Assembly (NCBI RefSeq): GCF_003851125.1
Contig: NZ_BGOW01000010.1
Span: 1-64,000 of the forward strand
DNA from: Sulfuriferula multivorans
GTDB taxonomy: Bacteria > Pseudomonadota > Gammaproteobacteria > Burkholderiales > Sulfuriferulaceae
Direction: 5' to 3'
Length of the DNA stretch: 64,000 nucleotides
Shown: in pieces, positions 9,573 to 17,209 of the stretch
How positions within the stretch are numbered: position 1 is the first letter of the stretch
Layout: each line of letters starts with the position of its first letter
Notes under the pieces: generated by a model
Told to the model about the DNA's origin: nothing
Databases searched by the model: none
What the model saw: only the letters and a program-made list of their open reading frames with translations
Made by a program: the position numbers and the translations under genes

Positions 9573-10967
9573 TTACTGACCTTTGCCCCAGAGTACAACC
9601 TGTACTGTCTGAAACAGGACCATCATGTCAAGGAACAGGGTATGGTTTTTGACATAGTACAAATCATATTGCAGCTTTTCCACCGCATCCTCAACGCTGG
9701 CGCCATACGCGTAACACACCTGCGCCCAGCCGGTAATGCCGGGTTTGACGGTGTGACGGCTGTTGTAATAGGGAATCTGCCGGGTCAATTCATCGACGAA
9801 ATAGGGACGCTCGGGCCGCGGGCCAACAAAGCTCATATGTCCCATGAATACGTTAAATAGTTGCGGCAGTTCATCAAGACGCACGCGCCGAATAAAACGT
9901 CCGGTACGTGTGGTGCGATCGTCATCCTTGTTCGCCCAACGCGGTTTGCCGTCCTGTTCTGCATCGGGACGCATGCTGCGAAATTTCAAGATGGTGAATG
10001 GCTTGCCATGTTGACCTACGCGTTCCTGACGATAGAGTACCGGGCCGCCGCTTTCCAGATAAATTGCCAGTGCAGTCAGTGCCATGGCGGGCAGTGAAAT
10101 CAGCATGATGACGAGACTCACCACCAGATCGAAAATGCGTTTGATGGTGTCGCGCGCGAGTCCCTGCTTGAAGCCTTCGGATAGGATGATCCAGCTGGCG
10201 TTAAGTGATTCCAGTTGCAGTTGACCATTTTCGCGCTCGAAGAATGAGGATAGCTCAATGACATTGATGCCGCGCAACTTGCATTCCAGTAATTCGCTCA
10301 CTGGCAGACCGCCATCACGGCGGTCGCGTACCGCAATGACGATTTCATGGATATTGTATTTGGTGACGATTTCGCCGAGGCTGGTGGTGTCATGCAATAC
10401 GCGCGCATGCTCTACATAATGGTGGTTGCCCTGCAAGGGGAGATAACCCACTATTTGCAGGCTGCGGGCCGATGACATCGACTTGATCAGTTGATCCACC
10501 TTGGCGGCACGGCTGCCACTCCCCAGCACCAGGACACGTTTCTTGAAGGTGTCGAGATTAGACCATTTAACGAATGCAATGCGGGTAAGCGTTATACCGA
10601 TCAGGGCAAACAGCAGAGAAAACAGGAATGCGCCGCGTCCCAGCAGCATGTCCGGGAACAAATAAAACAGCAGGCTCATGACCACGAAACCCATTGCGAA
10701 ACTGGCAATCATGCGGACGGCAACGGCACGCGCACCCGCCATCCATTCGCCGCTATACATGCCGAATACGGTCATGATCAACATCATCACCAGGGCAAAC
10801 GAGCTGGCTTTAGGGAATATCGGGCCGAGTGAAGCAGGCAGGTCGCCGCTGTTCTCGATGAAACGCACGGAGATGCCTAGATAGATCGAAGCGACCATGA
10901 CGGCAAGGTCCAGCCCCATTATTAATATCAAATGGGCGGGTATGTAATGTCGGAAAAATCGAATCAT
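9573..10967 (-). CDS. Polyprenyl-phosphate sugar phosphotransferase, PEP-CTERM associated
   Basis: A 464-residue member of the bacterial sugar transferase family, type TIGR03013 (EpsB_2), which is associated with exosortase systems. About five N-terminal membrane helices precede a Rossmann-like middle (VLVLGSGSRA). The C-terminal catalytic part starts KRIFDLVVSLVIML, with ESGGPVLYRQERVG, FRSMRPDAE, LDELPQLFNV and VGPRPERP. Such enzymes load the first sugar-1-phosphate onto undecaprenyl phosphate to start exopolysaccharide synthesis at the inner membrane. It is the first gene of the operon with prsK-prsR and has a sigma-54 promoter about 85 bp upstream. Confidence 0.92.
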   Translation of the reverse strand: MIRFFRHYIPAHLILIMGLDLAVMVASIYLGISVRFIENSGDLPASLGPIFPKASSFALVMMLIMTVFGMYSGEWMAGARAVAVRMIASFAMGFVVMSLLFYLFPDMLLGRGAFLFSLLFALIGITLTRIAFVKWSNLDTFKKRVLVLGSGSRAAKVDQLIKSMSSARSLQIVGYLPLQGNHHYVEHARVLHDTTSLGEIVTKYNIHEIVIAVRDRRDGGLPVSELLECKLRGINVIELSSFFERENGQLQLESLNASWIILSEGFKQGLARDTIKRIFDLVVSLVIMLISLPAMALTALAIYLESGGPVLYRQERVGQHGKPFTILKFRSMRPDAEQDGKPRWANKDDDRTTRTGRFIRRVRLDELPQLFNVFMGHMSFVGPRPERPYFVDELTRQIPYYNSRHTVKPGITGWAQVCYAYGASVEDAVEKLQYDLYYVKNHTLFLDMMVLFQTVQVVLWGKGQ

Positions 10968-11051
10968 GTTGTGCTTGTCACCTTTGGGTTGTCCCGTTTG
11001 TATTGTGAGGTGCCGATTGTTTATTGGTTATATTGTTTTTTCAGAATGGCT

Positions 11052-11068
11052 ACGCAGGATACGTGCCA
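11052..11068 (-). promoter_or_regulatory. Sigma-54 (-24/-12) promoter of sugar transferase-prsK-prsR
   Basis: On the minus strand the sequence is TGGCACGTATCCTGCGT. It has a perfect TGGCAC -24 element, five bases, then CTGC, so GG and GC are exactly ten bases apart as RpoN requires. The expected transcript would start near 11042, leaving a leader of about 75 nt. Since the operon encodes a sigma-54 activator (PrsR), autoregulation is likely (inference). Confidence 0.78.
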
Positions 11069-11174
11069 GTTGTAAAAAATGGCGAATTGTTTTGCCCAGG
11101 CACGGTGTTTAGGAAACTCAAACAATCCCTTCGGGGCAAGAGTCTAGCGGTGCGGCGTCGTGATCTCAACTGTA

Positions 11175-11191
11175 TGTCGGATTTCTTGACA
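11175..11191. promoter_or_regulatory. Candidate PrsR-binding dyad, sugar transferase operon
   Basis: A 17-bp dyad, TGTCAAGAAATCCGACA on the minus strand (TGTC-N9-GACA), centred about 116 bp upstream of the -24 element. Similar dyads with TGTC-N9-TACA occur at almost the same distance from the sigma-54 promoters of both PEP-CTERM genes. The assignment to PrsR is inference from position and co-occurrence. Confidence 0.5.
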
Positions 11192-11237
11192 TGTTTTGTG
11201 AGGGGGGCGTCTGAATACGGGAATGCCCAATATTGGG

Positions 11238-11858
11238 CTATTCAATGGCGGGTAAAGCGGGCGTTACGTCGTCTAACAGTGCCTGTACTTGTGACAATTT
11301 GGCGCGTTTTGGCGTACGGCCGTCAGCTTGACCGCGGGGAACACTGCGCAACTCGTCTTCAGGATAAATGGCGATTTCCACATCCGCCGTATCCAGGTTA
11401 AGTGTGAAACTGGGGATGTTTTTTGCCCCCCCCTGCCGGTGTATCTGACGTTGTCCCTGTTTAAAGGGGATGTTGCGTTGCATCAGATACAGCTCGAATT
11501 CTTTTTCGTTGTCGGTATAGAGCTGAAGATTGATATCAGAGTGCGGTCCGGCCGTGCCATTGAGCACCGAACCGGTTAAATAGGGATGATAATCGGTGAG
11601 CATGCGCATGGTATCCAGCGCGATCTCACGCAACTCCCGTAGCCGCGCCGGGTGGGATTCGCTATGGTAGAGCGCCTGGTACGATTTGAGCGCCAGTTCG
11701 ATTTCCTGATTGCCTGGCAAGTTATAGCCATCTTCCACGCCCAGCTGACGCGCAGCCTTGCGTTTGGCCAGCCCGTAATCCTGAATGCCATGCTCGGCCA
11801 TTAATTGCGCAGCAAGTTGCGCCAGGCGCTCACGCAATTGATTGCGTCGATTACTCAT
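11238..11858 (-). CDS. Nucleotidyltransferase-like protein, function unknown
   Basis: A 206-residue soluble protein. It has an N-terminal helical part (residues 1-90) and then TGSVLNGTAGPHSDINLQ, which resembles the GS...SDIDL active-site signature of minimal (MNT/Pol-beta fold) nucleotidyltransferases. The second aspartate is replaced by asparagine (SDINL). A possible third acidic strand is TADVEIAIY. Databases sometimes attach mur-ligase names to such proteins, but no mur-ligase ATP motif is visible. It starts 5 bp after mrcA and is probably co-transcribed with it. A perfect 14-bp palindrome (GCCCAATATTGGGC) covers the end of the gene, without a T-run. The role is unknown. Confidence 0.7.
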   Translation of the reverse strand: MSNRRNQLRERLAQLAAQLMAEHGIQDYGLAKRKAARQLGVEDGYNLPGNQEIELALKSYQALYHSESHPARLRELREIALDTMRMLTDYHPYLTGSVLNGTAGPHSDINLQLYTDNEKEFELYLMQRNIPFKQGQRQIHRQGGAKNIPSFTLNLDTADVEIAIYPEDELRSVPRGQADGRTPKRAKLSQVQALLDDVTPALPAIE

Positions 11859-11863
11859 GATGT

Positions 11864-14209
11864 CTAAAACACCGGGCTGGAGTCAGGTTGTGGGGTGTCC
11901 GGTTGAGGGGGCTCCGGTGTAGCAGGCACTGCCTCTGGAATGGCAGGGGCGGTGGTGAGCACTGGTACGGTCTCCTGATAAAAATATTCGTTGTAGCCCG
12001 TCTCGCCGTTCGCGACTGGCAGACCAGTGAGCGGATTGATGGTGGCGGTGACAATGCCACTGGGCACCGCGTAACCGGTTTGTGGTACATCACGCAATAC
12101 CGTTCCCATGTATTTCATCCAGATCGGCAGCGCGGCCTGGGCCCCGGTTTCACCTCTGCCGAGAGTACGTGGTTGGTCAAAGCCGATCCAGGCAACCCCC
12201 ACTACGCTGGGTTGGTAGCCGCTAAACCATGCATCGACCTGATCGTTGGTGGTGCCCGTTTTACCCGCCAGATCGGTACGTCCCAGCTGCATGGCGCGTG
12301 CTGCAGTGCCACGCCGCACCACACTTTGCATCAGACTGGTCATGATAAATGCGTTGCGCGGGTCGATCACCTGGTGCGGTTTTTCCGGCACGGTCTGGCT
12401 TAGTATCCGCCCTTGCTGATCTACAACGCGGGTAATCAGATAGGGGGTGGCTAAGCGTCCGCCATTGGCAAACGCGGTATAGCCCCTCGCCATCTGTAGT
12501 GGCGTGACCGAACCGGCGCCGAGCGCCAGGGTGAGATAAGGGGGCTGGCGCGCAGGGTCGAAACCGAAACGTTTTGTGTAGTCGCGCGCGTAATTAGGAC
12601 CGATCGCCTGCAGGATTCGAATGGTAGGTAGATTAAGGGATTTGGTCAGCGCCTGACGTACGCTGACTATGCCGGAATAGGTATCTTCGTAGTCTTTTGG
12701 AGACCACTCCACGCCGCCGGCCTGCGCAGCCGGGATTGTAAGGGGTGCATCATCCACCAGGGTGGCGGCGGTAAAGCCTTTTTCCAGTGCGGCAGAGTAA
12801 ATGAAGGGTTTGAAACTGGAGCCAGGCTGGCGCCATGCCTGGGTAACGTGGTTGAACTTATTAAGGTTGTAGTCGAAGCCTCCGACCAGTGACAGAATCG
12901 CGCCGGTTTTTGGATCGATAGAGATAAATGCGGCCTCCACGGTGGGTATCTGAACAATCCGCCAGGCGTTGGTCTTGGCATCTTTCTCTACCCGGATCAA
13001 TGCCCCGCGTCGGATATCAAGCTTGGACGGGAGACCGCCAGTAAGTGCGCGCTGGGCAAATTTGAGTCCGGCGCCGGTGATGGTAATCATGCCGGAATCC
13101 TTGCTGTAAGCGCGTACCAGTTTGGGGCTCGCTTCCAGCACCACAGCGGGTTGCAAATTATGGATGACAACCGAATTCTGCAAGGCATCATCCAGCGTGG
13201 TTTCAATATTCTGGTTGTCTTCGGGTATCTGGACAGTCCCCTCCACACCGCGATAGCCGTGGCGTTGATCGTAATCCATTACGCCCTGCCACAACGCCTG
13301 GTCGGCGGCATCCTGATCGCGTTTGCGTATTGTCGTATAAACCTTCATTCCGCTGGTGTAGATGGCATCCTGGTAGCGATCGTACATGGCCTGTCGCACC
13401 ATCTCGGCCACATAATCTGCGCTGACGTTTTTTGTACTCAGCGGCCCGCTGCGGATCACCAGATGCTGGTTTTTGGCTTGCTCGTATTGGGCGTCATCAA
13501 TATATTTGAGTACATGCATACGGTTAAGTACGTACAACTGACGCTGACGCGCACGCTCAAAGTTGACCACCGGGTTGTAGCGTGACGGCGCCTTGGGCAA
13601 TCCGGCCAGCATCGCCGCCTCGGCAATAGTGACTTTCTGCAATGGTTTGCCGAAATAGGCATAGGAAGCGGCGCCAAAACCATAGGCACGCTGACCAAGG
13701 TAAATCTGATTGATATACAGAGTGAGAATCTGATCCTTGGACAAGGCATGCTCAATCTTGATTGAGAGCAGCGCCTCATTCAATTTACGGGCGAAAGTTT
13801 TTTCGCGAGTCAGAAAGAAATTTCGTGCCACCTGCATGGTGATGGTGGAAGCTCCTTCTTTCGCGCCGCCCGACATCACGTTACTTAACGCTGCGCGCAA
13901 AATGCCTAAGGTATCCACGCCGCCGTGCTGATAAAAACGCTCATCTTCTGCAGCCAGAATGGCCTGCGGGACAAAATGAGGAATATTGGAGAGGCTGACC
14001 ACGGCGCGCCGCTCCTCGCCGAATTCGGCAATCAGAGAATTATCCGCAGTGTAGACCCGCATCGGCACTTTGGGGCGGTAATCGGTAAGGCTATCCAGGC
14101 TGGGTAAGTTGGGATAAATCAATACTGCAGCAAGGACTCCCAAAGCGGCGATGAGCAGAAAAAAAGTAACCAGTGCAGCAATGAGATAGTGCCAACGAGA
14201 TTTGAACAT
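11864..14209 (-). CDS. mrcA: Penicillin-binding protein 1A
   Basis: A 781-residue bifunctional peptidoglycan synthase. One N-terminal membrane anchor (residues 8-32) is followed by a GT51 glycosyltransferase with catalytic E88 in EDERFYQHGGVD and STITMQVARNFFL. A transpeptidase domain has S464 (SSFK), SLN and K650 (KTGTT). The C-terminus is a proline-rich tail (EPPQPDTPQPD). It polymerises and crosslinks glycan strands in the periplasm. It is divergent from pilM, the usual arrangement in betaproteobacteria and pseudomonads. Confidence 0.96.
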   Translation of the reverse strand: MFKSRWHYLIAALVTFFLLIAALGVLAAVLIYPNLPSLDSLTDYRPKVPMRVYTADNSLIAEFGEERRAVVSLSNIPHFVPQAILAAEDERFYQHGGVDTLGILRAALSNVMSGGAKEGASTITMQVARNFFLTREKTFARKLNEALLSIKIEHALSKDQILTLYINQIYLGQRAYGFGAASYAYFGKPLQKVTIAEAAMLAGLPKAPSRYNPVVNFERARQRQLYVLNRMHVLKYIDDAQYEQAKNQHLVIRSGPLSTKNVSADYVAEMVRQAMYDRYQDAIYTSGMKVYTTIRKRDQDAADQALWQGVMDYDQRHGYRGVEGTVQIPEDNQNIETTLDDALQNSVVIHNLQPAVVLEASPKLVRAYSKDSGMITITGAGLKFAQRALTGGLPSKLDIRRGALIRVEKDAKTNAWRIVQIPTVEAAFISIDPKTGAILSLVGGFDYNLNKFNHVTQAWRQPGSSFKPFIYSAALEKGFTAATLVDDAPLTIPAAQAGGVEWSPKDYEDTYSGIVSVRQALTKSLNLPTIRILQAIGPNYARDYTKRFGFDPARQPPYLTLALGAGSVTPLQMARGYTAFANGGRLATPYLITRVVDQQGRILSQTVPEKPHQVIDPRNAFIMTSLMQSVVRRGTAARAMQLGRTDLAGKTGTTNDQVDAWFSGYQPSVVGVAWIGFDQPRTLGRGETGAQAALPIWMKYMGTVLRDVPQTGYAVPSGIVTATINPLTGLPVANGETGYNEYFYQETVPVLTTAPAIPEAVPATPEPPQPDTPQPDSSPVF

Positions 14210-14323
14210 TTTGGTATCAGTAAAAAATCTTGGGTGAGGAATCTAAAGTTCCCGACATTATAGGCGTTATCAGTAGGCAAGTTAAAACACGCTTGTCGTG
14301 GGCCTGGTGTGGATTGTGGAAAG

Positions 14324-14339
14324 TGTAAAAACCTTTACA
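14324..14339. promoter_or_regulatory. Inverted repeat and possible promoter upstream of pilM
   Basis: TGTAAAAACCTTTACA is a perfect 6-bp dyad around a 4-bp centre, in the 208-bp space between mrcA and pilM. Its right arm TTTACA could also be a -35 element, with TAGCAT 17 bp downstream as a -10, reading toward pilM. Both readings are tentative. No sigma-54 spacing was found nearby. Confidence 0.3.
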
Positions 14340-14417
14340 GCATATAAACTTGTTGTTAGCATTTAACGTGAATTGTGTATTTAGTTCCTAACTATTACAT
14401 TAAAAAAGGGATTTCCA

Positions 14418-15494
14418 TTGCAGTTCGATTTCTTCAAAGCGAAGTCTCCCCCTCTGATTGGCGTTGATATCAGCACCAGCGCCATTAAGATGGTGGAAGT
14501 CAGCGATGCAGGGAGGGGTCTGTATCGTATCGAGCGCTATACGATTGAGCCATTGCCCAAAGATGCTGTGGTCGATGGGAATATCGCCAAGCTTGACGAA
14601 GTGGCTGATGCTATCCGGCGCGCCTGGAAAGACATGGGTAGCCGCGCAAAACATGTTGCGCTTGCGCTGCCCGCTGCTGCAGTCATTACCAAGAAAATTA
14701 TCCTGCCCGCAGACCTGCCCGAGCAAGAACTGGAATCGCAGGTTGAAGCTGAAGCCAACCAGTCCATTCCGTTCGCGCTGGATGAGGTGAATCTGGATTT
14801 CCAGATACTGGGCTCGGCACCGAATAATCCGGGCGAGGTGGAAGTGTTGCTTGCCGCCAGCCGCAAGGAAAAGGTAGAGGATCGCGTGGCCGCAGCTGAA
14901 GCTGCCGGGCTGAAAGTGCTGGTAATGGATATGGAATCCAATGCCAGCCAGACAGCGTACGAAGCCATGACGCACATGTTGCCCGACGAAGGGCGCGGGC
15001 AAACTGTTGCGCTGATCGATATCGGTGCGGCAACCATGCATATCATGGTATTTGTGGATGGGCAAATGATGTACCAGCGCGAACAATCATTTGGCGGTAA
15101 TCAGCTGACACAGGAAATCCAGCGCCGCTATGGCATGTCAATTGAAGAAGCAGAAAAAGCCAAGCGTGGTGGTAACTTGCCGGAAAGTTATGAGCCAGAA
15201 GTGCTGGAGCCGTTTACCGATACTGTAGCGCTGGAAATCAGCCGCGCGCTGCAGTTATTCTTTACTTCCACACCGTATAGCAAGGTTGATCACATAGTCC
15301 TTGCAGGCGGTTGTGCAGCCATCCCCGGTCTGGATGAAAAGGTTGCCGGGCGTACCCAGGCCAGCACCATGGTCGCCAATCCATTTGCCAATATGGCTGT
15401 TTCAAACAAAGTACAGCCGGGCCGGCTTGCGCTCGACGCGCCTGCACTGATAGTTGCCTGCGGGCTGGCGATGAGGAGGTTTGACCCAGCATGA
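14418..15494 (+). CDS. pilM: Type IV pilus assembly protein PilM
   Basis: A 358-residue actin-like protein (FtsA/SHS2 fold) that binds the PilN N-terminus on the cytoplasmic face and links the pilus motor to the alignment complex. Actin-fold elements are visible: IGVDISTSAIKMV near the start, VALIDIGAATMHI in the middle and VLAGGCAAIPGL near the end. The start is TTG, preceded by GGGA six bases upstream, and gives the usual family N-terminus (FFKAKSPPLIGVDI). It is the first gene of pilMNOPQ, whose members overlap or nearly touch. Confidence 0.95.
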   Translation: MQFDFFKAKSPPLIGVDISTSAIKMVEVSDAGRGLYRIERYTIEPLPKDAVVDGNIAKLDEVADAIRRAWKDMGSRAKHVALALPAAAVITKKIILPADLPEQELESQVEAEANQSIPFALDEVNLDFQILGSAPNNPGEVEVLLAASRKEKVEDRVAAAEAAGLKVLVMDMESNASQTAYEAMTHMLPDEGRGQTVALIDIGAATMHIMVFVDGQMMYQREQSFGGNQLTQEIQRRYGMSIEEAEKAKRGGNLPESYEPEVLEPFTDTVALEISRALQLFFTSTPYSKVDHIVLAGGCAAIPGLDEKVAGRTQASTMVANPFANMAVSNKVQPGRLALDAPALIVACGLAMRRFDPA

Positions 15495-16075
15495 TACGCA
15501 TCAACCTTCTCCCGCATCGTGAAGTCAAGCGCGCGGCACGCCAACGCCAGTTCAATCTGTTGCTGGGGTCAGTCGCCCTGTTTGGTATCGCCATCGTTAT
15601 TTTGGGTTATCTGGCGCTGGATGCTCGCCAACAGACCCAGGCAAAGCGTAATGAATATTTGAAAGTCGAAATCGCCAAACTCGACAAGGATATTGTTGAG
15701 ATCAAGGGGCTCAAGGAGCAGACGCAGTCGTTGCTTGCCCGAAAGCAGGCGGTAGAGACTTTGCAAACCAACAGATCCAACGAAGTGCATTTGCTTGACC
15801 AGTTGGTGCGGTTATTGCCAGAGGGGCTTTACCTGAAATCCATCAAGCAGACCGGTAATACCATCAATCTGCAAGGGTATGCCCAGTCCAGTGCGCGCGT
15901 TTCCAGCCTGATGCGCAATCTGGAGTCATCGCCATGGCTGGAATCGCCGGCATTGATTGAAATTCATGCCGCGACCGTACAAGGTTTGCGTGCCAATGAA
16001 TTCAACCTCAATGTGCAGCAGAAACAGCCACAGAGCAGCGCCGATGCCCAAGCAAAAAATGGCGGTAAATCATGA
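15491..16075 (+). CDS. pilN: Type IV pilus assembly protein PilN
   Basis: A 194-residue bitopic inner-membrane protein. The short cytoplasmic N-terminus MIRINLLPHRE is the known PilM-binding motif. A membrane helix (about 25-45), a coiled coil (about 50-95) and a periplasmic ferredoxin-like domain follow. Its ATG overlaps the pilM stop (ATGA), so translation is coupled. Confidence 0.95.
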   Translation: MIRINLLPHREVKRAARQRQFNLLLGSVALFGIAIVILGYLALDARQQTQAKRNEYLKVEIAKLDKDIVEIKGLKEQTQSLLARKQAVETLQTNRSNEVHLLDQLVRLLPEGLYLKSIKQTGNTINLQGYAQSSARVSSLMRNLESSPWLESPALIEIHAATVQGLRANEFNLNVQQKQPQSSADAQAKNGGKS

Positions 16076-16695
16076 CTCTAGATGACCTGAATAATCTCAA
16101 CCTGAAGGATCTTGCCAATGCGCAGATGAGCGTTAAGGCGGTTCTTCTGGCGGTGCTGTTTGTGGCGATTGTTTTCGCCGGCTACTGGTTTGGCTGGAGT
16201 GGGCAACTCGATGCATTAAATACTGCCAAGCAGGAAGAGATGTCCCTGCGCGACACTTACATGAACAAAAAGCGTCAGGCTATTAACCTTGATGCTTACA
16301 AACAGCAACTCAAGGACATAGAGCGCTCGTTCGGCGCGCTGCTCAAACAGTTACCCAACAAGTCCGAGATGGATGCGCTACTGACCGACATTAACCAGGC
16401 AGGGCTGGGGCGTGGCCTGCAATTTGAGTTATTCAAGCCGGGCACAGAAAAAATCGGTGATTTCTACGCCGAATTACCAATCAGTGTGCGCCTTACCGGC
16501 AGTTATCATGATCTTGGCGCCTTTGCCAGCGACATCGCGCAACTACCGCGTATCGTTACCTTGCATGATATTGAAATCAGTCCGGAAAAAGACGGTGCCT
16601 TATCCATGAATGCCGTCGTGAAAACCTATCGTTATCTGGACGATGACGAAATTGCGGCGCAAAAAAAAGGCGCCAAGGGAGCAGCTAAAAAATGA
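16072..16695 (+). CDS. pilO: Type IV pilus assembly protein PilO
   Basis: A 207-residue bitopic inner-membrane protein with one helix at about 24-44, a coiled coil and a periplasmic domain. It pairs with PilN in the alignment subcomplex between motor and secretin. The start overlaps the pilN stop (ATGA). The C-terminus is lysine-rich (KKGAKGAAKK). Confidence 0.95.
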   Translation: MTLDDLNNLNLKDLANAQMSVKAVLLAVLFVAIVFAGYWFGWSGQLDALNTAKQEEMSLRDTYMNKKRQAINLDAYKQQLKDIERSFGALLKQLPNKSEMDALLTDINQAGLGRGLQFELFKPGTEKIGDFYAELPISVRLTGSYHDLGAFASDIAQLPRIVTLHDIEISPEKDGALSMNAVVKTYRYLDDDEIAAQKKGAKGAAKK

Positions 16696-17195
16696 AACGG
16701 CTCGTTTCCATTATCCTGTTATTGAGCCTCGCCGCATGCGGCGGTAATGGCTATGAAGACCTGGAACAGTTTGTCAAAAACTCGGGCAACAATCTGCGCG
16801 GCAAGGTTGAGCCATTGCCTGAGGTCAAGCCTTATCAGCCGTTTACCTATGCGGCATTTGACCTTCCCGACCCGTTCAAGCCGCGCAAACTCAAGCTATC
16901 TCAAGGTGGCGGCGGACTGCAGCCGGATATGAATCGTCCCAAAGAGCCACTTGAAGCTTACGCATTGGAAAGCCTGAAAATGGTAGGGGTACTCAAGCAA
17001 AAAGGCCAGACATTTGCAATTATCAAGGCGCCGGACAACGCAATTTACCGGGTTCATAGCGGCAACCACATGGGGCAAAATTTTGGTCTGGTTACCGCAG
17101 TGAATGACACCACCGTGAAAATAAAAGAAATCGTGCAGGACAGCGCAGGCGACTGGGCAGAGCGCGAAAGCAACCTTACCCTGCAGGAACAGTAA
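16692..17195 (+). CDS. pilP: Type IV pilus lipoprotein PilP
   Basis: A 167-residue lipoprotein with signal MKRLVSIILLLSLAA-C16. A flexible proline-containing linker (PLPEVKPYQPFTY, DPFKPRK) leads to the C-terminal beta domain that contacts PilQ. It overlaps pilO by ATGA and connects the PilN/PilO inner-membrane complex to the secretin. Confidence 0.95.
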   Translation: MKRLVSIILLLSLAACGGNGYEDLEQFVKNSGNNLRGKVEPLPEVKPYQPFTYAAFDLPDPFKPRKLKLSQGGGGLQPDMNRPKEPLEAYALESLKMVGVLKQKGQTFAIIKAPDNAIYRVHSGNHMGQNFGLVTAVNDTTVKIKEIVQDSAGDWAERESNLTLQEQ

Positions 17196-17209
17196 ACATG
17201 AGGTCTACC

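Noticed and set aside
11225-11238. Palindrome GCCCAATATTGGGC as a terminator.
   Set aside because: No T-run follows on either strand and it overlaps the stop codon of the gene. It could be an operator, but nothing supports one.
14324-14339. The pilM dyad as another PrsR site.
   Set aside because: Its spacing (TGTA-N8-TACA) differs from the TGTC-N9-KACA of the three PrsR candidates, and no -24/-12 element is nearby.
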